This document shows positions 33,955 through 42,601 of a stretch of DNA of 64,000 nucleotides, one piece after another. The notes under the pieces are model-generated. The model made no database searches. It was not told the DNA's origin and was given only the letters and a program-made list of their open reading frames with translations. This DNA is from a virus, in IMG/VR virus record IMGVR_UViG_3300034407_002547, positions 42,362-106,361 of that record, one strand, 5' to 3'. Every line of letters starts with the position of its first letter. The stretch's first letter is position 1. A program made the position numbers and the translations under genes.

Positions 33955-36900
33955 TAGCTTGCTACTCCTACACTAACACTGGTAAGTGATTGTCCGCTTG
34001 CTAGTGCAATGCGAACTAATACGTTGTTACCGGTTGAATTTGAACTGTTTTCACTACCTAATGTCATAGTGTACGCAGCATTAATTGTACTACCTGTTGG
34101 TATTACATCAGCGCCAGTGAGTGCACAGCCCAATGATCCGTTGCCACCATTGCCGGTGTCGTCCCCGGGCACACCCGAACCTGCATATTGCACAGTACCA
34201 TCAACCCAGCCGTTTGCAGTGCTTGCATCGTCGATAGTAGTACCAGGTGCAGCAATCCAAAGTCCAGTAATACCTGTTGAACTGTTTAAACTAATGTCAA
34301 AGTTGGCCATTGTTGCTCTACGGAATGCAAATGTAAAATATTGTGTGCCACTTCGTCCTGTGTTAAGGTCTGGACCAGATGGCAAATAGCCGCTACTAAA
34401 GTCTGTAGTAAAGTGATCTAACGTGCCCCAGCGCACAACTGCTTCTTGTGTTCCGGCAATTGTCTCTGCACCGCTCCAGGCATTGGAAGTATAATAGTTT
34501 GTTGCACTATTAAATGCAGGATTGTCTGCTGCACTCCCTAATCCAGTAATTCGCAACCCGTCGTCGTCGTATACACTTCCTAATGCATCTGCAACAGGAA
34601 TATTCTGTTCATCAAATCCTGATAAACTTGCACTGTAGATTTGAATATATTGATTAGTTATGTTTACTACACTACTAGATCCGTTAACATTGAACATCTG
34701 ACTATCAACATACCCAACTGCTCTTGCGCTACCGTTTACACTCAGTGTAATATTACCCATTGGTTGCGGGCTTGCAACACCAACGTCTGCATTAACAATG
34801 CCGGCAGTAACAAAACTTGGAGTTCCGTCGATATCACTGTAGGTTTTTGTTTGTGTGTTGATAATACTGCCGCTCGTGCCCTCAGCTAATGTGCCTGTAG
34901 TAAACTGTATAGGCTGACTGGTATTTCTGTATGTCTGTCCTGTTAGGTTAGATACTTCTAATCCTTGAATTTGAATAGCAGGACTACCTGTATTGTAATA
35001 CGGTACACCCGAAATGTATCTGTAAGTGCCAGCAGTTTGTTCTACAATAACTGCATTGCCTTGCACCACTGTTGGTACATCAAACATGTCATCTTTAACA
35101 AAATCAACAAGATTAGTGTCGCCAGTTGTAGTATGACTCAATTTTGCATCGTTGTAACCTACACTAATGCCACTAAGGGCACGTTGCCACCGTGCATCAA
35201 ATACTTTAGCAAATCCACTTGGGTAAGTGCTTGCACTAATTTCATCGTGCGCATCTCCATCTGCAACAACAATCAAATCTGTGTATGTCCCTGATGCATC
35301 ACCGCTGCTAGTAAATGTAACATTGCCTGCTGCTGATCCGTTAAACTGTGCTGACAGTGTTCCTGATATAGCAGTATTTGCATTTGTAACATTGTTTGTA
35401 TTAATAGTTGTAGTAGTTGTATAGCGTGTAACACTTGATCCAGCTGCAACAATGTTGCCGCTACTGTTATCCGTAGCATTGGCTGCCAACAATGGAGACG
35501 TCCCTTGACTCGAATCTGCTAAACTCAGTGTCTTGGTACTTAATGCACCTGGTTGTGCAGGATTTGCATTAATTTGAATATAATTACTCTTGACTTCGCT
35601 ATCCGATTGTGCTATAGTAGCAGGAGTTCCGTAAACATCTAGCTCAACTGTATAGTTGCCTGTGCTCGAATAGGTGTTGGTAATGTTACCATTACCAGGT
35701 GTACCAGCTCCGCTGGTAATGTTACCGGTTGTGTTGCCGTCGCCGAACGCCCAATCAAATATTGTTGCATTTTGACTGGTATTGTCAAATGTAAATAATG
35801 CTCTGTCTGCACCGTCACGATAGTCTGTAAACACATAACCATCTTGTGCATTATCGCCTGTTCTGTCACTGAGTGTAACTGCAGACCCGGTGTAGATTGC
35901 TCTCACATCTGGTTCAATTGTAATTGTAGTAGTACCACTTACAAAAGGTGAATTGGTGCTGCCGTTTCTTACTTGTAAGGTAACATCAAATGTTTGGCTC
36001 GTGCCGCTTGCTTGGTTACCCGAGCTAAGAGCAAACGTGTGATTAATAGTAGATCCTGGATTACCAGCAACTCCACTTTGTATATTAACATTAGCAACTG
36101 ACCCATCATCCCATGTCCAAAGATATTTTTGCTGACTACCAAACACCGCAGTAGACCCTGGATCAGTGGCAACAGTGTTTGTAAATGTTACCACACCACC
36201 GGAGGTTGCTTCTTCGTTGACTAATGTAGTTGCACTAGCAGTAAACTGACTAGTGTGATCACTGTACACACTTACTGTCCCTGGCGCACTGTATACTGTA
36301 ACCGGGGTTGGTCCGGCAGTGCTTGACGTACCGGCTAGTACAATTGTGTACTGCTCATCGCCGCCCGAGTTGGTATAGGTATTTGTAAGTGTTGTCCAAC
36401 CCAATGCTGGGTTTGTATTTGCAACACCATCTCCCCAATCAAGTTCGTAACTTGATGTTACATTTGTTGATGTGTTATTAATCTCAGCTAATGCACCACT
36501 GTCGATGCTGTTGTCTGTTATAGTAAATGCCGGTACAGGATTCGGAGTGTAAAGTGTAATATAGTTTGTTCTAGTTCTAGTGTCAACTGAACCTTTTGCG
36601 CCAAGAGAAACATTTCCTTGGTAAGTGCCATCAGAGTTAAATGCTGTCAGTGACACAGTAAATTGTCCGCCAGCATCATCGTTGTACGTATGACTAACAT
36701 TAAGTCCACTGGTTGATGTATTACCGTCGCCAAAGTCCCAGAGATAGTTATCAGCAGTGCCCACTAAACTTCCACTAAATGTTACAGTTTGTGGACTTGG
36801 ACCTGCAAGAGGTGTACCAGTAAATTCAACTTGGCCAACATATGTACCATTGGCAATGTTTAGTGCAACTTGGTTGAGATCATCAAGACCATCGGTTACA

Positions 36901-37340
36901 AACGTGTTAGTCGTCCAATCATTGTACGCTACGTTGGTTGTTAGATCCCCGTCAGTTGGTGTGCCAAGGCTAATAACATTACCTGTTAGTCCTCCAACAT
37001 TACTGATAGGAATAAAACTTAGAACGCCGCTACCGTCAGTGCTCAACACTGTGCCGCTTGAGCCGCCAGTGATTGTTATATCTTCAACTGCACCTAAGTT
37101 AAGCTCTGACCCTGACAGGTCGAGGTTCCCAAGATCGGACGTGATACTATTACCGGTGATTACAACATTACCAATTGAGGCATCGTCGGGTGTTGTAATA
37201 GCATGAGTAGTCGATGTAGTGTTAACACCAATTCTGCTGTTAGCCACGTCGATGTACAACGCATCTGTGCTAATTGCTAAATTAGTGCTCCGTTGTAAAT
37301 CGTTTGCTAATGCATTACCAGAAACCCGTGCAATTGCCAT
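33954..37340 (-). CDS. PKD-repeat adhesin / tail appendage protein (1128 aa)
   Basis: At least four PKD-type beta-sandwich repeats are visible by their WDFGDGN-like motif: DNYLWDFGDGNTS with SHTY, SYELDWGDGVANT, LWTWDDGSVANV with INHTFA, and FDWAFGDGNTTG with TNTYSSTGNYTVELD. The N-terminus (ARVSGNALANDLQRSTNLAI) resembles the fibre attachment regions of the neighbours. The C-terminal ~400 residues are unique beta-rich sequence (TGLWIAAPGTTIDDAS). PKD domains commonly bind glycans or act as spacers, so a role in host-surface recognition is likely. A perfect late promoter and GAGGA precede it. Confidence 0.85.
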   Translation of the reverse strand: MAIARVSGNALANDLQRSTNLAISTDALYIDVANSRIGVNTTSTTHAITTPDDASIGNVVITGNSITSDLGNLDLSGSELNLGAVEDITITGGSSGTVLSTDGSGVLSFIPISNVGGLTGNVISLGTPTDGDLTTNVAYNDWTTNTFVTDGLDDLNQVALNIANGTYVGQVEFTGTPLAGPSPQTVTFSGSLVGTADNYLWDFGDGNTSTSGLNVSHTYNDDAGGQFTVSLTAFNSDGTYQGNVSLGAKGSVDTRTRTNYITLYTPNPVPAFTITDNSIDSGALAEINNTSTNVTSSYELDWGDGVANTNPALGWTTLTNTYTNSGGDEQYTIVLAGTSSTAGPTPVTVYSAPGTVSVYSDHTSQFTASATTLVNEEATSGGVVTFTNTVATDPGSTAVFGSQQKYLWTWDDGSVANVNIQSGVAGNPGSTINHTFALSSGNQASGTSQTFDVTLQVRNGSTNSPFVSGTTTITIEPDVRAIYTGSAVTLSDRTGDNAQDGYVFTDYRDGADRALFTFDNTSQNATIFDWAFGDGNTTGNITSGAGTPGNGNITNTYSSTGNYTVELDVYGTPATIAQSDSEVKSNYIQINANPAQPGALSTKTLSLADSSQGTSPLLAANATDNSSGNIVAAGSSVTRYTTTTTINTNNVTNANTAISGTLSAQFNGSAAGNVTFTSSGDASGTYTDLIVVADGDAHDEISASTYPSGFAKVFDARWQRALSGISVGYNDAKLSHTTTGDTNLVDFVKDDMFDVPTVVQGNAVIVEQTAGTYRYISGVPYYNTGSPAIQIQGLEVSNLTGQTYRNTSQPIQFTTGTLAEGTSGSIINTQTKTYSDIDGTPSFVTAGIVNADVGVASPQPMGNITLSVNGSARAVGYVDSQMFNVNGSSSVVNITNQYIQIYSASLSGFDEQNIPVADALGSVYDDDGLRITGLGSAADNPAFNSATNYYTSNAWSGAETIAGTQEAVVRWGTLDHFTTDFSSGYLPSGPDLNTGRSGTQYFTFAFRRATMANFDISLNSSTGITGLWIAAPGTTIDDASTANGWVDGTVQYAGSGVPGDDTGNGGNGSLGCALTGADVIPTGSTINAAYTMTLGSENSSNSTGNNVLVRIALASGQSLTSVSVGVAS

Positions 37341-37368
37341 TTATAATGCTATCCTCTAAATCTTATTG

Positions 37369-37376
37369 TATTTATA
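37369..37376 (-). promoter_or_regulatory. Late promoter TATAAATA of the PKD adhesin
   Basis: Perfect consensus on the minus strand, 28 bases before the ATG at 37340, with GAGGA in the leader. Confidence 0.78.
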
Positions 37377-37387
37377 CTAGTTTTGAT

Positions 37388-37822
37388 CTAGGTTCCAGGT
37401 ACTGTTCCCAGCCCGTGAATTACATGAATTGGCTCAGCATCAAGCGGTGCTGCACTAAACGTAATGTCATTTCCTCCGCCAGTGATGGTATACACACCCA
37501 CAGGTTGCTGATAAATGTTTGAAACAAAAGTAATAACTTGATCTTCGTTACTCACTGATGTACTAAGCGTAAATGAAAGCGTAGACCCATCACCTGTAAA
37601 TGCATCAACTACTAAATTTGCTTCTCCAGCAACGCCAACTGACTTGAATACAGTTCCATCAAAATATTCCATACCGCCAGTGCTAGTGTTAAACCTAAAA
37701 CTACCAAATATCGGAGCAGTAGGTCGATCAGCGGTTGCTCCGCCCGGAATAATCACACTCGAGGTGCTCGCCGGTATTCTGTGATTTTTTAAAAATTGCC
37801 CCGAGCTTGGATTAGCAGCCAT
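37388..37822 (-). CDS. Small tail-fibre module protein (144 aa)
   Basis: It consists mainly of the module also seen in the giant fibre and the 32677 gene: a proline-rich entry (PGGATADRPTAPIFGSFRFN), FNTSTGGMEYFDG, then GDGSTLSFTLS and a hydrophobic end (EPIHVIHGLGTVPGT). The N-terminus (SSGQFLKNHRIP) differs from the others. It is probably a small baseplate or fibre cap component. Adjacent genes are one base apart, so the unit is co-transcribed. Confidence 0.65.
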   Translation of the reverse strand: MAANPSSGQFLKNHRIPASTSSVIIPGGATADRPTAPIFGSFRFNTSTGGMEYFDGTVFKSVGVAGEANLVVDAFTGDGSTLSFTLSTSVSNEDQVITFVSNIYQQPVGVYTITGGGNDITFSAAPLDAEPIHVIHGLGTVPGT

Positions 37823-37823
37823 A

Positions 37824-38138
37824 TTAGATACCAGTATACGAAATTACTGAATTCACTCCTGTTGCAACATTTGCAACAGCACTAATAAAATCATTGTTAC
37901 CAAGCAATAGTTTTTCACCGCCTGCATATAATTGATATGTGTCAGTTGCCGTGATTTCTAATGATTTTGTAATACAATTAACATTTCCTACGCTATCTCC
38001 ACTTGGGACAACATGTATATCTATACTAATAGTAGAACTAGTATAATTTGTAAACGCTGCATATGTAATTGCACTGTTATCCGAGCTTGTGTACACTGTG
38101 GTATCTGAGTTTACAACTTCGGTTGTTTGAATTGCCAT
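37824..38138 (-). CDS. Small beta-rich structural protein (104 aa)
   Basis: Begins MAIQTTEVVNSDTTVYTSSDN, all-beta in appearance, with YQLYAGGEKLLLGNNDFISA near residue 73 characteristic of small marine phage tail or decoration proteins. AAGGA precedes the ATG. No T4 equivalent recognised. It belongs to the tail-appendage operon. Confidence 0.6.
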   Translation of the reverse strand: MAIQTTEVVNSDTTVYTSSDNSAITYAAFTNYTSSTISIDIHVVPSGDSVGNVNCITKSLEITATDTYQLYAGGEKLLLGNNDFISAVANVATGVNSVISYTGI

Positions 38139-38148
38139 TTTTTAATCC

Positions 38149-38814
38149 TTAAAATATAATGCCATAAACGATGGCCTTGCTTTTGCTTACTAGTTCGTCG
38201 GATGTGGAGCCATCAACAAAATAAACACCAGTTCCGCCACTGCCTACTGTGTTTGCATACAAAACTGTGGTATTTGCTACTGAGGCAGGGGCACTACTCT
38301 GATCAGAAAGTTGAATTGCGCCGTCAACAGCAACATTGCCAGTGGCGCTAACAATTCCTGTAATCGAAAGTGTATCAGTGGCTTGATCCCAGGTGAATTC
38401 TGCCTCACCGCCGAACGTACCTGCATTATTAAATTGGATAGCAGTATTAGGACCACCTGGTGAACCAGCTGATGCTGTCCCGATTGCATCCCAAGTGCCA
38501 GTTTCTCCGCTTGCACTAGTAGAAGTACTCAATTCCCAGCGGCCGTTATCAACACTATATCTAATTCCAGCGTAGTTGCTTGCTGTTTTGTGAGTTAATA
38601 CACCTGCATTAGCAGCATAAGTTGCTGTGTTACTACTGTTTAAAACAATAAACGGATCTGATACATTAAGTTCTTCAGTATTAATATACGTTAAGTTGCC
38701 GCTAACCACCAAGTTACCGTCAACTTCAAGAGTATCTGTATCAATGTATACTCTGTCATCGGCATTTATTGTTTCAATATAGTAATCGCCGTCAATTCTT
38801 TTTTTTGTGTTCAT
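38149..38814 (-). CDS. Short tail fibre protein (221 aa)
   Basis: The N-terminal LEVDGNLVVSGNLTYINTEEL followed by NVSDPFIVLNSSN is the same attachment-type motif as in the giant fibre (NLTVTGNLTVQG ... IEDPILLLAKD). RYSVDNGRWELSTS and GPNTAIQFNNAGTFGG come next. It ends hydrophobically (KAIVYGIIF). It may be a short fibre or connector sharing its N-terminal fold with the long fibre. It overlaps the upstream MptE-like gene by four bases. Confidence 0.7.
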   Translation of the reverse strand: MNTKKRIDGDYYIETINADDRVYIDTDTLEVDGNLVVSGNLTYINTEELNVSDPFIVLNSSNTATYAANAGVLTHKTASNYAGIRYSVDNGRWELSTSTSASGETGTWDAIGTASAGSPGGPNTAIQFNNAGTFGGEAEFTWDQATDTLSITGIVSATGNVAVDGAIQLSDQSSAPASVANTTVLYANTVGSGGTGVYFVDGSTSDELVSKSKAIVYGIIF

Positions 38815-39398
38815 AGTGGACCTCTAGCAGTATTTACCTTCTCTAGAAACTTGCCCATAGACATTATCCTCATATTTTGTATTTTATTAAACCTAGGCAC
38901 AAATGCTGATTCTGGACCTTCTATTCTCCAGAATTGCCTGGTGCTAAAGTCCTCAGTAAGCTTGATGATTTGATTAATCCAGTTACCCGGGTATGTTGGT
39001 GGGTCGAGATCTTTTTTGTAAAATTTTGTATTTGTATAGATATTGTTAACCATACCGTTGGTAGTCCCAAGATCCATGCCAATTAAGTATATGTCACTGT
39101 GGCCGTCAATTAACGCTAAACTAGCAGCATTTGGGCCACTGCTAAATCCTTTGTAGTCTTTAGCAAGAAACCGACCACCTAAATCCACGATAGGTTTTCG
39201 GGTGTGGAATCTATGTTTTTTTGCATATCCAGAATTTTGTATTTCTTCAGCAATTGGCCTATCAGTGGCTACCAAGCAATGAGGTGTGCACTCTTGATAC
39301 AATCTATTGCATCCAAATACTGTACCAATTTCCATCAATTTACTAGGATTAACTGCTAGCCTGCTTTTGCCGTTTCCTAGTATAAATGCTGCACTCAT
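38811..39398 (-). CDS. MptE-like/DUF115-type glycan-associated protein (195 aa)
   Basis: It has the hallmark N-terminus FILGNGKSRLAV, then FGCNRLYQECTPHCLVATD and ASLALIDGHSDIYLIGMD, a Rossmann-like layout found in MptE-like and phage sialyltransferase-like proteins. A paralogue lies at 23836. It begins directly after the T-tract of a terminator (39399-39431), so its ribosome site is the hairpin's 3' GGGGG arm. It may act on sugars attached to fibres or be a host-envelope modifier; activity is not shown. Confidence 0.68.
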   Translation of the reverse strand: MSAAFILGNGKSRLAVNPSKLMEIGTVFGCNRLYQECTPHCLVATDRPIAEEIQNSGYAKKHRFHTRKPIVDLGGRFLAKDYKGFSSGPNAASLALIDGHSDIYLIGMDLGTTNGMVNNIYTNTKFYKKDLDPPTYPGNWINQIIKLTEDFSTRQFWRIEGPESAFVPRFNKIQNMRIMSMGKFLEKVNTARGPL

Positions 39399-39431
39399 AA
39401 AAAACCCCCATTGTAGTTATTACAATGAGGG
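39399..39431 (-). terminator. Terminator abutting the next start codon
   Basis: Minus strand CCCTCATTGTA, five-base loop, TACAATGGGGG with one G-T pair, then six T residues immediately followed by the ATG at 39398. It terminates the 39454 gene and also occupies the ribosome-binding zone of the MptE-like gene. Confidence 0.85.
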
Positions 39432-39453
39432 CTAGCAAGTTAAAAAATTAATC

Positions 39454-40104
39454 TTAACCGTATTGTGGGTTCTCAATCTGTACTAGATTAATAGTTGTTG
39501 TTGATCCTTCGGCACCTGATTTTTCAATTGTGTCATCAAGAACATTAAAGTAGTTAACCAATACTTTTGCGTTAGCAAAGTTGATTGCATACTTGTTAGT
39601 CATACGCTTGATACGCACTAGAGAAGAACCTTCGTCAGCATAAGTTACTGTCATAGTATTAGCTGTTAATGCTGCATCAGCTAAATCAGCTAGTACACAA
39701 ACACCGATTGTATCTGCTGTGCCTGTACCTGCACCTACACCGGTTGCTTTAAATGTACTACCAACGCCTGCATCTGGGCCTGCACCAATTGATTGCCAGT
39801 CAGTATTGCCAAGTGCTGTAATGATGTATAGATTGTCAACAATAAACGAACCAGCTGTAACGCCAGTCGAATCGCCAACTAGGTATTTTGTTGAACCTTT
39901 TTGACGAATAATATAGCCGTCTGCTTCAGCAACTGTGCCGATTTTAACACGACATGTTGTTGTTGGAAACTCTCCACTTGATAGATTTGAATTACCGCCA
40001 ACTTGACCGAAGTATAGCTCGCCTGCTGGTGTACCATTTCCGTCTGGATTGTTAAAGCCAGCGTCTCTAGTATCAGAAATTTTAATTTTGAGAGGACGTC
40101 CCAT
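39454..40104 (-). CDS. Virion protein next to the major capsid gene (216 aa)
   Basis: Begins MGRPLKIKISDTRDAGFNNP. It contains a module AGSFIVDNLYIITALGNTDWQSIGAG followed by GSTFKATGVGAGTGTA (quoted in parts), a repeat-like element seen in many marine phage virion proteins. The C-terminus (RIKRMTNKYAINFANAKVLV) is more basic. It has its own late promoter immediately after the capsid terminator and a strong AAGGAG, so it is probably abundant. A capsid decoration or a tail protein are both possible. Confidence 0.7.
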   Translation of the reverse strand: MGRPLKIKISDTRDAGFNNPDGNGTPAGELYFGQVGGNSNLSSGEFPTTTCRVKIGTVAEADGYIIRQKGSTKYLVGDSTGVTAGSFIVDNLYIITALGNTDWQSIGAGPDAGVGSTFKATGVGAGTGTADTIGVCVLADLADAALTANTMTVTYADEGSSLVRIKRMTNKYAINFANAKVLVNYFNVLDDTIEKSGAEGSTTTINLVQIENPQYG

Positions 40105-40193
40105 GTTGTTTTCTCCTTGTAGAAGTCCGATGTAGGTTCTAGCCTACTACGCGGATGGTGTTCCGCATAAAACGCAGTATTACGTTAGAAAAG

Positions 40194-40201
40194 TATTTAG
40201 C
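40194..40201 (-). promoter_or_regulatory. Late promoter GCTAAATA downstream of the capsid terminator
   Basis: Minus strand GCTAAATA, starting two bases beyond the T-tract of the capsid terminator and 89 bases before the ATG at 40104. The leader contains an additional imperfect hairpin and AAGGAG. Confidence 0.65.
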
Positions 40202-40202
40202 C

Positions 40203-40230
40203 AAAAAAACAGCACCCGAAGGTGCTGTTT
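40203..40230 (-). terminator. Strong terminator after major capsid gp23
   Basis: Minus strand AAACAGCACC, loop TTCG, GGTGCTGTTT and a T-run: 10-bp stem with a C(TTCG)G tetraloop, 37 bases past the gp23 stop. It ends the head operon. Confidence 0.92.
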
Positions 40231-40267
40231 TCTCTTCCCTGCATAATACAGGTTGTAATGATAAAGC

Positions 40268-41479
40268 TTATGAGAACGAAAGGTTCTGTACAGCAATTTC
40301 ACCAACATAGTCACCGGCGTTGCCGAAGGACGATGCTGTGTTTGTTAGCTCAATATAGCCATAACGTGTCATAAAGGACACTACTGGCTCAAAGCTGGAC
40401 GGATCAAGAACAACGCCTGAACTCATTAGCGGTACGTATGGGCAATAGAACGCTGGTGCGTCTGTTTCACTTGCGCCTTTGTAGCCAACTAGTACTGGAG
40501 TTGTGTCGCCTGCGTATGAGTCACAGAATACACGCATTGTGCCATTCAATGTACCAACGAATTTAGTATTTGTTGGTGCTTCAAATGTGCCTTCTGTTGT
40601 GCGAGCAAATGCACTTGTTGTTGCACTCTGTAGCACTGTAAGTGCAGCAGGGGAAACAACAGCATAGTTGCCTGCGCCACGACGTGTACGCTGAGCGATC
40701 AAGTTAGCTGTGCGGTTGATTAGAACTGCAAGAGCTGCATGCTCGTCACCAACAAATGTTGCTGTACCTGATACTGTGGCTTGGTTGTATGTAAACTCAG
40801 TTGCTGCTAGCGAACGTAGAGAAAGTAGAATCTCTTGGTCGATTTCAGCAGTAATCTCTTGAGCAAGTGCTGCCATGATTTCAGCTTCAACGTCAATGCC
40901 GTGCATGGCTTGTGCGTCTTGTGCTGCTTCAAAAGTCCAGCGAGCTTGTAGCTTACGTGTTTTTGCTTCAACAGCTTGCTTGAGGATTTGTACGGAAATC
41001 TGACGACCGCCGGAACCTTCAAGTACTGCTGTGTTTGCACCTTGGTATGTGTTCTGTGCATTTTGTACAACGCCTGCTGTCACTGTGGACGCAGAGGAGT
41101 AAGCTTGTGCAATTTTAAATGGTGATAGAGCTTCGTCACCAGCGGCTGTACTTGTTGCGGCTGCTGAGTTATCTGTCATTGCGTTTGCATAACGAACACG
41201 TAGTGTGTGGATTTGGCCAACTGGACCAGTCATTGGCTGAACGCCGACTAGTTCGTTAGCAATAACAGTTGGCATAACACGTCTGATAACTGGTAGGATA
41301 ACACGGTTAAGTGTTGCTACGTTACCGGAAGAAGTTGAACCTGCTGTTGCGTTCTCTGCCAAGTGCTTGCGAGTGTTTTCTAGGATAACACCCATTGTTG
41401 AACGGCGTGAACCTTGAAGGCCTTCTAGGAGGGCTTCCTTGGTCTCACTCCATCTGTTTTCTAGTAGTTCTTGTGACAT
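40268..41479 (-). CDS. 23: Major capsid protein, gp23
   Basis: 403 residues (T4 precursor: 521). The T4-like pattern is clear: LNRVILPVIRRVMPTVIANELVGVQPM near residue 57 (quoted in part), GPVGQIHTLRVRYA, later RGAGNYAVVSPAALTVLQS and VLVGYKGASETDAPAFYCPYVPL. It forms the HK97-fold hexamers of the head. In T4 the N-terminal ~65 residues are removed by gp21; here a site near residues 39-42 (HLAENATAG, Leu-Ala-Glu) fits. GGAG lies before the ATG. No separate late promoter is seen, so it is transcribed with gp22, gp21 and the core genes. Confidence 0.97.
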   Translation of the reverse strand: MSQELLENRWSETKEALLEGLQGSRRSTMGVILENTRKHLAENATAGSTSSGNVATLNRVILPVIRRVMPTVIANELVGVQPMTGPVGQIHTLRVRYANAMTDNSAAATSTAAGDEALSPFKIAQAYSSASTVTAGVVQNAQNTYQGANTAVLEGSGGRQISVQILKQAVEAKTRKLQARWTFEAAQDAQAMHGIDVEAEIMAALAQEITAEIDQEILLSLRSLAATEFTYNQATVSGTATFVGDEHAALAVLINRTANLIAQRTRRGAGNYAVVSPAALTVLQSATTSAFARTTEGTFEAPTNTKFVGTLNGTMRVFCDSYAGDTTPVLVGYKGASETDAPAFYCPYVPLMSSGVVLDPSSFEPVVSFMTRYGYIELTNTASSFGNAGDYVGEIAVQNLSFS

Positions 41480-41500
41480 TTCTGTCTCCTTTTTCTTTTT

Positions 41501-42592
41501 TTAAAGCCCTGCTAGGCGCTTAAGATCGATAACGTTATTAGCGTCATTTGTTTGTGATCTTTGTTGTTCGGCCTTAACAGTTTTGTTACCAGTAGATTCA
41601 ACAAGTGCTTCAGCTTTTTTAGTTGCTTTAGCTTCACTGAGTACTGCTGGCAAATACTTCTCAAATGCGTTCTTTAGACGAGATGTTTGAACGTTTTCAA
41701 GAAGATTAATCATTACTTCTCTCTTTTGATCGTTAAGAGGAGATAGTAGTTCGTCTAATGTAGCTTCCCGCTCATTAGCTTCACGAATGATTTTAATTTC
41801 ATGATTTTTGCTCTCAACAAGCTTTGCGGCTTGTTTTTGAGCAGTAACGGCTTCTGCCAACTTAATATCTTTATCTTCAATAGTAGCTAATAGCTTGCGT
41901 ACTTCTGCATTCTCATTGAGATGCGTGGCACCAAACTCTGTAGCATATGCTTCAAATATACGGCGACCAAAATTGTTCTCACGAGCAACCTTGATATCCT
42001 CTTTAAGTTGACTTAGTTCTTGCGTAAGATGAGTAGCAACAGTTGTTGACATCTTTTTAGCAGATTCTTTTACAAATTTACTTTTTAGACTATCAAGTTG
42101 TCCACGTGCTTCGCTGACAAGTTTTACTTTAGTTTCAACTAAGTCTTTCTTGTCTGCTGCGAATTCCTTGATTTCTTCGGCCAAAGCACTTACAATAAAA
42201 GATTCTAGCTTACCAAAACCTTCTGCTTGTACTTTGCGATCTGTGCGTAGTTCGCGAAGCTCTTCGGAAAGTTTTGATACCATAAAGTTATTAAATTTAT
42301 TAGCATTTTCTTTCATTGCTTTTGCGGCTTTTACACGGTCCTCTGCAAGCGCCTTTTTCTCTTCGTTAAGTTGAGCAATTTCTTCTTGCAGGCCTTCTGT
42401 TACCATTTTATCTAGGGCTTCTACCATCACTGTTTTATCATGATCATAGCGTTGTGCAAACTCCTCACGAAGTTCTGCACGAACTGTTTCTTTGGTCTCA
42501 TTCAACTTTGCTGCCCATTGTTCAGCAATAGCATTACGAGTATCCTCATTAACCAGGTCGCTATCTAGTAGTGGTTTAATAGCATCTAACAT
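41501..42592 (-). CDS. 22: Prohead core scaffold, gp22
   Basis: 363 residues (T4 gp22: 269), almost entirely charged helix with Lys/Glu heptads (QLNEEKKALAEDRVKAAKAM, TKVKLVSEARGQLDSLKSKF in pieces), the expected nature of the scaffold. The C-terminus ends in NDANNVIDLKRLAGL, like other gp22 proteins. It lies in the conserved order 21-22-23. AGGAG precedes the ATG, ten bases after gp21. It is degraded by gp21 during head maturation in T4. Confidence 0.9.
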   Translation of the reverse strand: MLDAIKPLLDSDLVNEDTRNAIAEQWAAKLNETKETVRAELREEFAQRYDHDKTVMVEALDKMVTEGLQEEIAQLNEEKKALAEDRVKAAKAMKENANKFNNFMVSKLSEELRELRTDRKVQAEGFGKLESFIVSALAEEIKEFAADKKDLVETKVKLVSEARGQLDSLKSKFVKESAKKMSTTVATHLTQELSQLKEDIKVARENNFGRRIFEAYATEFGATHLNENAEVRKLLATIEDKDIKLAEAVTAQKQAAKLVESKNHEIKIIREANEREATLDELLSPLNDQKREVMINLLENVQTSRLKNAFEKYLPAVLSEAKATKKAEALVESTGNKTVKAEQQRSQTNDANNVIDLKRLAGL

Positions 42593-42601
42593 GCGATTCT
42601 C

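Noticed and set aside
34009-34389. Plus-strand frame opposite the PKD adhesin
   Set aside because: Falls wholly within a well supported minus-strand gene and has no start signals.
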